Source: an uncultured bacterium
Lineage (GTDB): Bacteria > Bacillota > Clostridia > Oscillospirales > Ruminococcaceae
NCBI GenBank assembly: GCA_905215965.1
Contig: CAJMSD010000007.1
Span: 62,001 to 126,000, forward strand
Direction: 5' to 3'
Length of the DNA: 64,000 nt
Made by a program: the position numbers and the translations under genes. Below the pieces are notes generated by a model, which saw only the letters and a list, made by a program, of their open reading frames with translations, did no database searches and was not told where the DNA came from. Shown piece after piece: positions 34,594 through 44,195 of the stretch. Each line of letters opens with the position of its first letter. The stretch's first letter is position 1.

Positions 34594-36318
34594 ATGGACA
34601 AAACCCCCCATAGGCTTACAAAAAATAAACTCCGCTCTCTTCCTATGACAATGCTGTTTTCCGGAATACTCGGAGCAATACTTTTTATAGCGATATACGG
34701 AGTTAAAATTCTGAATCCTACTTATGACGACTGGCTTTTCGCAGGAGGAGACCTGACGCAGCACTACACAGGCTGGCTTTTCTTCCGCCGTTCGGACTGG
34801 CATTTTCCTTACGGATTGATCGACTGTATTTTAGACGATATAAAAATTTCTCATATGTATACGGATTCTATTCCGCTGTTTGCCCTGTTTTTCAAGCTGC
34901 TTTCCCCTATTCTTCCCGAAACCTTTCAGTATTTCGGAATCTGGGGATTATTCTGCTTCATTTGCAGCGGAGCTCTCTCTTCCATGTTAATACATAAATT
35001 CAATAAAAATCCGATATTCTGCGTTCTTGGCAGCGTTGTATATGTTCTTTGTCCGGCAGTCTTTCACAGAATGTACGGACATGAATCTCTTGCAGGACAT
35101 TATATAATCATTCTCGGTCTGGTTCTCTGGGCTTATCAGAACCACAGTTATAAACGCAAATGGATGAATTTATGTATGCCCGCGATCTTATGGGGCGTTA
35201 CCGGAATAATAACAGTATATACGCATATGTATTTTCTTCCTCTTATGTACTGCTGTTTGCTTGCCTCCGCGATCACGGATATGCTTCACCATAAAAAAGT
35301 GATCCGTCCGATAAGCTGCGCAGTCTCTCTGACGGTATTTTCCCTGCTCGCCCTTTGGGGAGTAGGAGCGTTCTACGGCAAAGGCTCTTCGGCATCCTAC
35401 GGCCTTGGAGAATGCTCGGCAAACCTTAATACATTCTGGAACGGAATGACTCTTAACAGAGCAGATATATTTATCGGTTATCCCGCTAAGGCAAGCCGTT
35501 TCCTGAAAGAGCTTCCTGTAGGTCCGTGGCAGTTCGAGGGATTCGCATACTTAGGCTTGGGAGTTATTCTGGCTGTTATTATTTCGCTGCCGATCTGTTT
35601 AATATGCCTTTTCAGACGCAAGGAAGGTTTTGCAGTATCGCTGAAAAAGGCTCTTTCACACTATAAATGGTATATCTTAGCATTTTCTGTATCATTCCTC
35701 GTTGCACTTTTCTTTGCGGTAAGTCCGAAATGTACATTTAACGATAAAGTGATATACACTATAAATTATCCGGAATCGATAACTAATATATTAGCTATTT
35801 TCAGAGCGTCGGGAAGATTTGCTTGGTTTAACGATTACCTTATTTTTACGGCTGTAATGTTTGTACTTTCAAAGATTGACAGCAAAAAGATCATGACAGC
35901 GCTGCTGGCTGTCTGCCTTTGCGTTCAGGTCGCGGATCTAAGCGATCTGCTTAAATCCAGAAAATGGTACAAGGAAACTCAGACCTATGTTTCTCCTCTG
36001 ACCGATCCTCGCTGGGAAGAATTTGCCGATGAATGCGATAAATTACTGATACTTCCGTACGATGTCCCCGGTAACGTAGACTATACATTCGGTAAATTCG
36101 CCAACGACCATGACCTGACTCTAAATCATTTCCACATTGCAAGACCGCCTATCGACGAAATGATTCAAGATTATTTTGAAAACATCGATAAAATCGCACG
36201 CGGAGACGGCGATCCCAACACTATTTATCTATTCCTTTCCGCCGAATATATACCTGAAGGCGCTCCGAACATCGATATTTACGAAATGGACGGATATACG
36301 GTCGTAAGATGCAGATAA
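34594..36318 (+). CDS. DUF6311-like polytopic membrane protein (possible GT-C glycosyltransferase)
   Basis: A 574-residue protein with about eleven membrane helices, a first extracytoplasmic loop containing DWLFAGGDLTQHYTGWLFFRRS and WHFPYG, and a soluble C-terminal stretch of about 120 residues. The GGDLxQHYxGW motif is what I associate with DUF6311. The first-loop acidic residue and multi-helix topology resemble GT-C enzymes that use lipid-linked sugars, but this is inference. An AGGAGAAA site before the ATG at 34594 decides the start. It has its own promoter and terminator. Confidence 0.75.
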   Translation: MDKTPHRLTKNKLRSLPMTMLFSGILGAILFIAIYGVKILNPTYDDWLFAGGDLTQHYTGWLFFRRSDWHFPYGLIDCILDDIKISHMYTDSIPLFALFFKLLSPILPETFQYFGIWGLFCFICSGALSSMLIHKFNKNPIFCVLGSVVYVLCPAVFHRMYGHESLAGHYIIILGLVLWAYQNHSYKRKWMNLCMPAILWGVTGIITVYTHMYFLPLMYCCLLASAITDMLHHKKVIRPISCAVSLTVFSLLALWGVGAFYGKGSSASYGLGECSANLNTFWNGMTLNRADIFIGYPAKASRFLKELPVGPWQFEGFAYLGLGVILAVIISLPICLICLFRRKEGFAVSLKKALSHYKWYILAFSVSFLVALFFAVSPKCTFNDKVIYTINYPESITNILAIFRASGRFAWFNDYLIFTAVMFVLSKIDSKKIMTALLAVCLCVQVADLSDLLKSRKWYKETQTYVSPLTDPRWEEFADECDKLLILPYDVPGNVDYTFGKFANDHDLTLNHFHIARPPIDEMIQDYFENIDKIARGDGDPNTIYLFLSAEYIPEGAPNIDIYEMDGYTVVRCR

Positions 36319-36324
36319 AATTTT

Positions 36325-36352
36325 GCCTGTTAGAAATAACAGGCATTTTTTT
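36325..36352 (+). terminator. Intrinsic terminator after the DUF6311-like gene
   Basis: Stem GCCTGTTA/TAACAGGC with GAAA loop, then a run of T. Confidence 0.9.
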
Positions 36353-36373
36353 ACAAAATCCGATAAAAAGCTA

Positions 36374-36403
36374 TTGAAAATGCTCTCCCGTTTATGTTAT
36401 AAT
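36374..36403 (+). promoter_or_regulatory. Promoter of the amino-acid ABC permease/ATPase genes
   Basis: -35 TTGAAA (36374-36379), 18-bp spacer, perfect -10 TATAAT (36398-36403). Confidence 0.75.
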
Positions 36404-36466
36404 AAATCATACCGTGTCATCGCGGAAAATTCAAAAGCCGCAGGCTTTATATAAGGAGATTTATCC

Positions 36467-37171
36467 ATGTCAGGTGAAGAAATACAAAAGGTCTTTTTGA
36501 TACTCCTTGAGTATCTTGTTCCAACCCTAAAGATTTTCGGATTTACGCTGCTGTACTCGATACCTCTCGGTATGGTGGTCGCACTTCTGAAAATGTGCAG
36601 ATTTAAGCCGATATCATGGCTCACAAACGTATACATACTGATTATGCGCGGAACACCTCTTATGCTTCAGATAATAGTAGCGTATTATGCGGTTCCCATG
36701 CTTAAAACGCAGGAGAATTTACCGTTATTTATAAAAAATATTCTCGACGGTATCAATATCCAGAGCGAAAACTTTATGTTCAATGCCGTTATTATAGCCT
36801 TTACGCTCAACTATGCCGCATATTTCGCCGAAATATTCAGAGGCGGCATCGAGTCTATCCCAAAAGGACAATACGAAGCGGCAGCGTCGCTTAGCTTCAG
36901 CAAAAGTCAGACGTTTTTCCGCATAATTCTTCCGCAGGTCGTCAAGCGCGTTATTCCTGCAAGCGCAAACGAGATCATTACTCTTGTAAAAGATACTTCT
37001 CTTGCAAACGTAGTCGCATTTGCGGAAATAACTCTTAAAGCAAAGCAGCAGATGCAGACTTACAGCTCGCTTATGCCGCTCTTCATTGCCGGATTATTCT
37101 ATTTTACCCTTGCAATGATACTTACGATCATATCCGCTTTCGTTGAGAAAAAGCTTAATTACTACAAATAG
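36467..37171 (+). CDS. Polar amino-acid ABC transporter permease
   Basis: A 234-residue permease of the His/Glu/Gln/Arg class with about five helices. Key motifs are MRGTPLMLQI and the EAA loop YEAAASLSFSKSQTFFRIILPQ, plus NYAAYFAEIFRGGIESIPKGQ. It acts with the ATPase 13 nt downstream. The probable binding protein is encoded convergently at 38009. Confidence 0.93.
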   Translation: MSGEEIQKVFLILLEYLVPTLKIFGFTLLYSIPLGMVVALLKMCRFKPISWLTNVYILIMRGTPLMLQIIVAYYAVPMLKTQENLPLFIKNILDGINIQSENFMFNAVIIAFTLNYAAYFAEIFRGGIESIPKGQYEAAASLSFSKSQTFFRIILPQVVKRVIPASANEIITLVKDTSLANVVAFAEITLKAKQQMQTYSSLMPLFIAGLFYFTLAMILTIISAFVEKKLNYYK

Positions 37172-37184
37172 GAGGTATCGGAAA

Positions 37185-37949
37185 ATGGCAATGCTGGAAG
37201 TCAGAAATCTTTCAAAAAGCTTCGGACAGCTCTGCGTTCTCAAGAATATTTCCTTTAACGTGGACAAGGGCGAAGTGGTGGCTGTAATAGGCCCGTCCGG
37301 AAGCGGAAAATCCACGCTTCTGAGATGCATAAATCAGCTTGAAAAAGCAAGCGGAGGAACTATAAACGTCTGCGGAATGGAAATGCTCGAAAAAAACGAC
37401 AAGGGCAAAACCGTTTACGCTTCACCTAAAACGCTCAGGGATATCAGACTTAAAATAGGTCTTGTTTTCCAGAACTTTAACTTGTTCCCTCATATGAACG
37501 TGCTGAGGAACATTACCGAAGCTCCCGTAAGAGTTCTCAAAAAGGACAAAAAAGAAGCCGAAGCAAAGGCGATGGAGCTTCTTAAAAAAATGGGGCTCGC
37601 CGATAAAGCAGCCGCATATCCGTGCGAGCTTTCAGGCGGACAGCAGCAGCGCGTATCTATTGCAAGAGCGCTTGCTCTTAATCCCGAAATGCTTTTCTTC
37701 GACGAACCTACGTCGGCTCTTGATCCCGAACTGACAGGAGAGATACTTAAAGTTATAAAGGAGCTTGCCGCCGATGGTATGACTATGGTCATAGTAACTC
37801 ACGAAATGGCATTTGCCCGCGACGTTGCAGACCGCGTTATATTCATGGAGGGCGGAGTTATCGCGGACGAAGGCGCTCCGGAGCATCTTTTCGGCGAATC
37901 GGCAAGCGAACGAACAAAGCAGTTCCTGCAAAGATACAGAAACGGCTGA
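37185..37949 (+). CDS. Polar amino-acid ABC transporter ATP-binding protein
   Basis: A 254-residue ATPase with Walker A GPSGSGKST, Q-loop VFQNFNLFPHM, signature LSGGQQQRV and Walker B MLFFDEPTSALDP. The ATG at 37185 follows GGAGGT at the right distance; the frame is open 14 codons further upstream without a ribosome binding site. Sequence type GlnQ/HisP. Confidence 0.95.
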   Translation: MAMLEVRNLSKSFGQLCVLKNISFNVDKGEVVAVIGPSGSGKSTLLRCINQLEKASGGTINVCGMEMLEKNDKGKTVYASPKTLRDIRLKIGLVFQNFNLFPHMNVLRNITEAPVRVLKKDKKEAEAKAMELLKKMGLADKAAAYPCELSGGQQQRVSIARALALNPEMLFFDEPTSALDPELTGEILKVIKELAADGMTMVIVTHEMAFARDVADRVIFMEGGVIADEGAPEHLFGESASERTKQFLQRYRNG

Positions 37950-37962
37950 TGCCCGAAAATAT

Positions 37963-37995
37963 AAAAAAGGCAGTTCATAACGAACTGCCTTTACT
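37963..37995. terminator. Bidirectional intrinsic terminator
   Basis: Stem AAAGGCAGTTC/GAACTGCCTTT flanked by an A-run on the left and TTACTTTTT on the right, shared by the ATPase gene and the convergent binding-protein gene. Confidence 0.87.
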
Positions 37996-38008
37996 TTTTA
38001 TCGGATAT

Positions 38009-38836
38009 TTATTTTACTGTCGTAATATCGCTTCCGAACCAGCTTGTTGAGATCTCGCCAAGCTTACCGTCCTTTTTCATCTCGCTGAGAATTCTCTGAA
38101 CCTCGTCGCGGAGCTTCTGATCGTTCTTTCGGAAGCCGATAGCATATTCCTCTTCCTCAAGTCCGTCAGGAAGGATCTTGTAATCCTTGCCCGATGAATT
38201 GATCTCATAATTTGCAACGACTGAATCAAGGAAAACAGCGTCTACGATACCAAGCTCCATCTGCTGCAAAGCTTCAATATTCGTGCCTATAGGCTGCTCG
38301 GTTATCGTATCCTTGATCTCGGACGCCATAAGGATCTCCTCTGCCGTAGAACCGTTCTGAACGCCGATCTTCTTATCCTTGAGATCGTCCATAGTTTCTG
38401 CGCTGCTGTCGGCAGGAACAACAAAAACCATAGAATTCTTCATATACGGCTCGGAAAGATTCATTTCCTCAGCTCTTGACGGACTTACGGACATACCGTT
38501 CCAGATACAGTCAACTCTTCCTGCGTTAAGATCCTGTTCCTTGGTATCCCAGTTGATGCCCTCGGTAACAAGCTCAACGCCCATTCTGTTGCATACTTCC
38601 TTAGCCACATCAATATCGAATCCTACTATCTGATCGTTCTCATCGGTATAGCCCATCGGTTTAAATGTAGCGTCAAGTCCAAGAACGAATTTGCCGCTGT
38701 CAAGAACAGCCTGAAGCGAATTATCCTCCTTGGAAGACGAAGATCCCTTGTCGGAATTTCCGCAGCCGACAGATACGGTCAGCATGGCGGCAGCTGCAAC
38801 AGCAGCTATAATTTTTTTAATTACAGAATTTTTCAT
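38009..38836 (-). CDS. Amino-acid ABC transporter substrate-binding lipoprotein
   Basis: A 275-residue family-3 solute-binding protein. A lipoprotein signal peptide ends in the lipobox VSVGC (Cys25). The motif GFDIDVAKEVCNRMGVELV and the end IDAVFLDS-like region are typical. It has its own promoter and is convergent to the permease/ATPase pair, unlike the usual single operon, so binding protein levels can be set independently. Confidence 0.92.
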   Translation of the reverse strand: MKNSVIKKIIAAVAAAAMLTVSVGCGNSDKGSSSSKEDNSLQAVLDSGKFVLGLDATFKPMGYTDENDQIVGFDIDVAKEVCNRMGVELVTEGINWDTKEQDLNAGRVDCIWNGMSVSPSRAEEMNLSEPYMKNSMVFVVPADSSAETMDDLKDKKIGVQNGSTAEEILMASEIKDTITEQPIGTNIEALQQMELGIVDAVFLDSVVANYEINSSGKDYKILPDGLEEEEYAIGFRKNDQKLRDEVQRILSEMKKDGKLGEISTSWFGSDITTVK

Positions 38837-38887
38837 ATAACAGACCTCTCCTTAAAACAATTATCATACATGCTTTATGACAAAAAT

Positions 38888-38916
38888 ATGATATCACATT
38901 ATTACGCTAAAGTAAA
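38888..38916 (-). promoter_or_regulatory. Promoter of the binding lipoprotein gene
   Basis: Minus-strand -35 TTTACT (38911-38916), 17 bp, -10 TATCAT (38888-38893). Confidence 0.65.
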
Positions 38917-39024
38917 GCAAAAAGTACATTTTCGGCGCATCTTCCAAATTATCGCCGAAAAATCCCAACTATTTTCACACTTTTGAGAAACCGACCATAT
39001 ATATTTACAATCAAAAATAGATTC

Positions 39025-39054
39025 GAGCCGATCGGTATCACTGCCGACCGGCTC
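39025..39054 (-). terminator. Hairpin after the 39134 binding-protein gene
   Basis: Long stem GAGCCG-A-TCGGTA/TGCCGA-C-CGGCTC with one mismatch and a 4-nt loop. On the minus strand TTTTT comes only 8 nt after it, so this is a weak terminator or a different structured element. It lies 80 nt beyond the stop. Confidence 0.5.
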
Positions 39055-39133
39055 ATCTATAAAAGGAGGTTGTATATGGCACGTTGGCACAAAATGTGCG
39101 GTATTGCCTTATCATGATTTCAAAGATAATTAA

Positions 39134-41344
39134 TTACCAGCTCTGCTCGGAAATGAGGATAGAAACACGGTTCTGGATAAGCTCCGCGGCTTGCTCGGCA
39201 GTATGCTCTCCGTTGAAGAAATACGCCGCTTCCTCCTGTATAATGTTGAAAACATCATAATCATAGGCGCTGACTTTATCTATGCTATTTATGTAATCGG
39301 TAAATTTTTTGTCATCGTAATCATTGTATTTTACAAAGACAGAACAGCCTTCTCCCGCAGCTCCGGTCTCCATGTTTGCGACTTCTTTCTGAGCGGCATC
39401 ACTGAAAAAGGTCTTTACAAATTCCCAAGCCGCTTCCTTATGCTGCGAAGCTTCCATAATTCCGAAGCTCGTTCCAAATCTAAAGCTGCCGCCTTTTCCG
39501 TCTGCCGAAGGATAACCGACAAGCGTGAAATCATCGCCCCCGAAGCTTTCCTTTAGCGCAAGATAATCGGAAAAAGTTCTGCAGTCGCTGTTCAAAAGAG
39601 CCTTATCTTCCTTGCAAGCAGTTTTTTCCTCTGCTTCCCAGTTGGGATCGTCATAATCCATATCAATAAATGGTCCGTCCTTCGCCATATTAAGCATTGC
39701 GATAAATTCAGGCGAATTAAAGCTGCACGTTCTGTTTTCATAATCTATATAGCTTGCGGAAGTATGAAAGAGATAATTCCACATAACGCTGTCAGGATCG
39801 CGCGAGATAAAATCGATCGCCATTCCGTCGGGCATATTGCGAACCGCTTCAAGCATCTGATCTCCCGTCCAGTTCTCTCCCGTGCCGCATATCCACTTAT
39901 CCTTAGCTGCCAGCGTACAAAGACTGAAGCTTTGCGGAAGTATTGAAAGCTTTCCGTCATATTCGTTCAGCTTCAGAACATTGGGCAGAAAATCTTCACG
40001 GGAGATATCCGTATCATTGTCGATAAATTCATACATATCCGTAAAAGCTCCCATTGCGGCGACATTTTGAAGGATAGTAAAATCAAAGGCATAAACCAGA
40101 TCGGGAAAATCTCCTGCAAGCAACGCCATTCCGAACGCCTGTCCCTGACCTTCCTTGCCGTCCAGGTCTGCTCCGTAACGCTCTATGTAATCGTCAACGA
40201 CCTCTATCATATATTTACCGTCATTATCAAAATTAAACTGATTTACACACTCCTGAAGCTCCTTGGAGAAACCGCCGAGAGCTGCCATTTTTATGATCTC
40301 CATTTCGCCAAGCTCTTCCTCTGTGCGTACAACGGCTCTTTTGAGCTTGCCGTCGGCGGCGACAATAAATCCTTCACCGTACGGAATAAACATCCTTGCA
40401 TCGGTAATTCCCGTATTCGTCCAGTCGAGCAGCTTCAAAAGCGTGCCGTCCTTAAATCCGTAAATACCGTCTCCTTTGCTCAGATATGCCGTATAGTCTC
40501 CGCTTCCCGGCACGATATTTTCTATATAACCGCTGTCGCCTACTGCAATTCCGTCCGAAAACTTAAAGCTTTCCGCATCGGCAGTATAAATTACAGCATT
40601 GTAATCATCGTCAAAAGCGGCACAGATAATATTTCCGCTGCTGTCAAATCCGCAGCTCATATACTGCTCAGAGGGCATTTCCTCGGACTTTATTACCGCA
40701 CCGTCACTGCCGATCTTAACAAGCTCGTTAGAAAAGCAGATATCAAAGCTGCCGTCGCTGCAAACATTGAATGCAGTCACGGCTCCGCCCGAACCGAGCA
40801 GACTTTCGTCCAAGCCTGTAATTTCGGCAGTAGAAACAAGCTTGCCGCTGCTGTCGTAGCAATCGAGAGAATAAGAATGAACAGCCGCTTCTTCGTACAT
40901 AAGCCAGTCGGTATCGGGATCGTCATAGTCAGGCTCGGGAAGTCCCTCATACGTTGTGACAGTATTCAGCGTCCAGAGCTTATCGTCCTGCGCTGCCATT
41001 ATCATATAATTGTTTTTTCCTATGTCACGCAGGTCATAGGGGATATACTCGTCAAATGACGCGTTGGAGCGGTAAATATGAAAATTGCTTTCGCTGTCCG
41101 TTGCGGCGAGATAAGCTCCGCCGCTGAATTGCACCAGATCCGCAATATTGGTCATTCCGTCGGGAAGCGACAGCGCAGCCGTTTTAAACGATCCCTTTTC
41201 CGATTCCTTTTCCACAATGACAGATTCCTGATTTTCCTTTCCCGATGAGGAATTATTCTTTGCTGTACCGCTGCACGATATCATCGCCGAACAAACGGCA
41301 AAGACTGCTGCCATACAAGTATAATTACGAAGCTTTTTTTCCAC
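39134..41344 (-). CDS. Large extracellular solute-binding lipoprotein
   Basis: A 736-residue protein with a lipobox-type signal (AMISC, Cys24). Residues about 50-340 consist of repeated beta-strand segments suggestive of a propeller (for example LWTLNTVTTYEG, GSFDICFSNELVKIGSDG, GFIVAADGKLKR). A family-1 sugar-type binding domain follows at about 350-736 (NFDNDGKYMIEVVDDYIERYG, YKEAAWEFVKTFFSD-like end). The GTG start at 41344 overlaps the upstream gene by 20 nt. It closes the operon beginning at 45985. Confidence 0.82.
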   Translation of the reverse strand: MEKKLRNYTCMAAVFAVCSAMISCSGTAKNNSSSGKENQESVIVEKESEKGSFKTAALSLPDGMTNIADLVQFSGGAYLAATDSESNFHIYRSNASFDEYIPYDLRDIGKNNYMIMAAQDDKLWTLNTVTTYEGLPEPDYDDPDTDWLMYEEAAVHSYSLDCYDSSGKLVSTAEITGLDESLLGSGGAVTAFNVCSDGSFDICFSNELVKIGSDGAVIKSEEMPSEQYMSCGFDSSGNIICAAFDDDYNAVIYTADAESFKFSDGIAVGDSGYIENIVPGSGDYTAYLSKGDGIYGFKDGTLLKLLDWTNTGITDARMFIPYGEGFIVAADGKLKRAVVRTEEELGEMEIIKMAALGGFSKELQECVNQFNFDNDGKYMIEVVDDYIERYGADLDGKEGQGQAFGMALLAGDFPDLVYAFDFTILQNVAAMGAFTDMYEFIDNDTDISREDFLPNVLKLNEYDGKLSILPQSFSLCTLAAKDKWICGTGENWTGDQMLEAVRNMPDGMAIDFISRDPDSVMWNYLFHTSASYIDYENRTCSFNSPEFIAMLNMAKDGPFIDMDYDDPNWEAEEKTACKEDKALLNSDCRTFSDYLALKESFGGDDFTLVGYPSADGKGGSFRFGTSFGIMEASQHKEAAWEFVKTFFSDAAQKEVANMETGAAGEGCSVFVKYNDYDDKKFTDYINSIDKVSAYDYDVFNIIQEEAAYFFNGEHTAEQAAELIQNRVSILISEQSW

Positions 41345-42416
41345 TTTTGATCAATCCTTTCACTTTTGCGAAAAATTTTCCGAACGCGTCAATAACCGCG
41401 CCGATAATTATTTTTTTGTTTTTTCTCAAAGCCCTGAAAGCTTTAAACATAAGCCATGCGGCTGTCAGCAAAGGCAATGCCGCGCAAACTGCCGCGCGCC
41501 TGTAGATCATCGAGAGCTTATACTCCGTCAGGCGCGATGCGTTTTCCCAATACGGCATTACTACACTGCTGTCCATTACAGCAAGATCAGGGAGCTTTTT
41601 GATCGCCCTTAGCCGCTTTGCCGGAGAAAATCTTCCCGTATTCTGGATAACGATGCTACTCTCGTCAAGCGTAAGAAAATACTTCTTCATCGAACCGTAC
41701 GCATAATTTTCAACAGGATCCGGCATTATAAACTCATAACAGGTCACAGCCGAAAAACGCTGAGCTTCTTCACTTTCTCCGTCCGTCATAAGCGACGAAG
41801 CTCCGCTGTAGGAGATATATGCACGAGGCAATTCACCGCAGCACTTTTTCTCCGTGTCGGTTGACGGAGTGTCTATGACTCCCGAAATGTAAAACTGCAC
41901 TCCGTTTATTTTTATATTCATGCCGGAAATATCGTCCGATCCGTAAAGCGACCACGCAAGGTCACGGTCAATGACAGCTCCGTCCTGCATAATATCGTCG
42001 CCGCTGAAATATGCGCCGTCTATCAGCCTGAAATCGCGCATCAGGAAGAAATCTCCTCCTACGGCGGTGATCTCAGCCTCTGAGCTTCCGTCTATGTCGC
42101 TGCTCACGGTCGCCTGACCGAAGGGCGCGCTGTACGAGTCGGGGCAAAGCTTCTGTCCGTCCTTTGGAGCTATCGAAACCGCTTGAAGCGTATTCAGAAG
42201 CTGCATTCTTGCAGTGCCTACAGAATCAACGGAAAACTCGGACTTTTCAGGCAAAAAGCAGCTTATCTGAGCATATCCGTCTCCCCAGCGTTCGGCTGCG
42301 TAATTATAGCTCTGAGATCGGGCTGCCGCTCTTCCCGAAAGGAAAAAGATCACCGCTCCTGCTGCTGCCGCCGCATTTACAGCAATGATGGCAGCACGTT
42401 TTTTATTAAGTTTCAT
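41325..42416 (-). CDS. MacB-type periplasmic core domain protein
   Basis: A 363-residue protein with an N-terminal helix (AAIIAVNAAAAAGAVIFFLSG), an extracytoplasmic domain with the MacB/FtsX core pattern (DGAVIDRDLAWSLYGSDDISGMNIKINGVQFYISGVI) and one C-terminal helix near 310-335 with a basic tail. Real MacB/FtsX permeases have four helices, so this is a two-helix relative that can hardly form a transporter channel by itself. Position between an HlyD-like adaptor and a binding protein suggests a periplasmic-side partner. Confidence 0.7.
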   Translation of the reverse strand: MKLNKKRAAIIAVNAAAAAGAVIFFLSGRAAARSQSYNYAAERWGDGYAQISCFLPEKSEFSVDSVGTARMQLLNTLQAVSIAPKDGQKLCPDSYSAPFGQATVSSDIDGSSEAEITAVGGDFFLMRDFRLIDGAYFSGDDIMQDGAVIDRDLAWSLYGSDDISGMNIKINGVQFYISGVIDTPSTDTEKKCCGELPRAYISYSGASSLMTDGESEEAQRFSAVTCYEFIMPDPVENYAYGSMKKYFLTLDESSIVIQNTGRFSPAKRLRAIKKLPDLAVMDSSVVMPYWENASRLTEYKLSMIYRRAAVCAALPLLTAAWLMFKAFRALRKNKKIIIGAVIDAFGKFFAKVKGLIKSGKKAS

Positions 42417-42425
42417 GATATCACC

Positions 42426-44162
42426 TTAGTCCTTCATACGAACCTGATCTCCGGGCGAAACAGGCTTGCTGGACGCGGTTATCACATAATCTCCATAGTT
42501 TATTCCGCCTATGACTGCGCTTGCAGTTTCGTCCGAAGCAACAACTGTAACGTCAACTCTTTCGGCGTAATAACGATTTCCAAGGGGAGAGCTTTTTGAC
42601 ACGACAGTCAGCACAAATTTTCCGCCTGCGTCTTCAAAGACCGCGCTTTTTGGGACAATTGCGTTGTAATCGTCGCTTCCGCAGGGAATCGAAAGATCTA
42701 TATATGTACCGGAATCCACATCGCCCGTAACATCGAAAACAAGAACTCTGTTTTTTGAATTTCCCGTAACGTCATTCTGAATATCGGAAAGGACTGCGGT
42801 AGCATCGCCGTTCCAGTTATTTACGACCTCGGCGGCAGTTCCTATGCTTACCTTATTTGCGGCTTCGCCGTCAACAGTGACCTTGACCGTAAAGCCTGCC
42901 GAATCAATGTCTATAACGGCTGAGGGCGCGTCGGGAACGGTAATGTCTCCCGGCTTTACGTCAACGGAACGGACAACTCCGCTGTACTCCGACTTTATTT
43001 CGGTCAATTCGCATTTTCCTTTGAGCTTATCCACCTTTTCCTGCTGTTTAGCGATCTCCGTTTTCTTTGCTTCAACGTCAAGATCTGCCAGCTTATCGGC
43101 ATTATCGTTCTGCTGCTTTGCAATGTCAAGAGCTATAATGAGGTCTTCAAGGGCGCGCTGTTTTGCAGTAACTTCAAGCTCCATGTCGGCGACAGACACA
43201 CCTCCCTCGGATATCTGCGATTCATATCCGCTGACTGCCGCGGTCAGCGATGTCACTGTTTCCGAAACGGAATTATATTTGCTTACAAGCTCGGCGCGAA
43301 TCTCAGATTTTTTATTGTCGTAGCTCTCTTTAGCGGTATTCATCAGCGCTTCCTTGGAATCCGCATCAGTCTTGACCGAAGTAATATCCGTTCCGTCCGA
43401 CAGCGCCTGAGCATACAGCGCATACGCCGATTCATAGGTCTCAGCAGCTTTTGTATAATTGCCGTACAAAGCCGGAAGATCTCCTATATACTCGACCGGA
43501 GCAGAGCTGTAATCATCCGCATCTATAGCAGAAACGGTATTGGAAAGCTTTGTCTGATTATCCATAGCCGCCGAAAGCTGAGTTTTATTATCATTATACT
43601 GTGTTAAAGCCGCCTGTGCGCCCGCTTCTGCGGTAATTGCGGCATCTCTCTTTGCTATGGCAGTGTTAAGATCCTCGCGGGCATTCTTGATAGCCTGATT
43701 TTCAGCCGAATAATTTACCGGAGCCGTCAGAAGCAGCTTCTGATATTCAAGCTCCAGCGAATCAAGAGCTGTCTGCGCTTCGGCAAGCTCCGTGCTTTCA
43801 GCCGATCCGACAACAAACAATATGTCGCCGGCTGTGATTTTCTGACCTGCCTTGATGTTTATCGACTCGACCGTGCGGTTGCCGTCGATCTTCACCTCAT
43901 ACGCCTGATTGGCTTCTACCATTCCGCTTCCGCGGACTCTTTCGGTAAGTCTGCCCGATGACGTGGATTCGGTCGTTATCTCGGCAAGCGACTTATTCAT
44001 TATAGTGTTGGAAAAGAAAGTAAGTATCAGCATCAACGCAAGAAAAATAATAAGTATATTTTTTACGATCTCACGTCTTTTCTTGGGATCTTTCGTTTCT
44101 GCCGCGTCAGCCGCATTCAGGGCATCAATTGTTTCTTTTACCTTTTCATTTATCTCAGTCAT
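42426..44162 (-). CDS. HlyD/MFP-family adaptor protein
   Basis: A 578-residue protein anchored by one helix near residues 33-52. The barrel-sandwich (lipoyl-like) halves are GRLTERVRGSGMVEANQAYEV with INIKAGQKITAGDILFVVG, and later YSGVVRSVDVKPGDITV. Between them lies a long coiled-coil hairpin, about residues 115-390, and after it a beta-barrel region. Such adaptors usually work with exporters such as MacB; here it is placed in an operon with import-type sugar permeases. Confidence 0.87.
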   Translation of the reverse strand: MTEINEKVKETIDALNAADAAETKDPKKRREIVKNILIIFLALMLILTFFSNTIMNKSLAEITTESTSSGRLTERVRGSGMVEANQAYEVKIDGNRTVESINIKAGQKITAGDILFVVGSAESTELAEAQTALDSLELEYQKLLLTAPVNYSAENQAIKNAREDLNTAIAKRDAAITAEAGAQAALTQYNDNKTQLSAAMDNQTKLSNTVSAIDADDYSSAPVEYIGDLPALYGNYTKAAETYESAYALYAQALSDGTDITSVKTDADSKEALMNTAKESYDNKKSEIRAELVSKYNSVSETVTSLTAAVSGYESQISEGGVSVADMELEVTAKQRALEDLIIALDIAKQQNDNADKLADLDVEAKKTEIAKQQEKVDKLKGKCELTEIKSEYSGVVRSVDVKPGDITVPDAPSAVIDIDSAGFTVKVTVDGEAANKVSIGTAAEVVNNWNGDATAVLSDIQNDVTGNSKNRVLVFDVTGDVDSGTYIDLSIPCGSDDYNAIVPKSAVFEDAGGKFVLTVVSKSSPLGNRYYAERVDVTVVASDETASAVIGGINYGDYVITASSKPVSPGDQVRMKD

Positions 44163-44195
44163 ATTTATTCACTCCTTAAAGAATCTCATAATAAA

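Noticed and set aside
40067..41059. 330-codon plus-strand frame opposite the binding-protein gene
   Set aside because: Antisense to a clear lipoprotein gene, no ribosome binding site, and a composition typical of the reverse complement of biased coding sequence.
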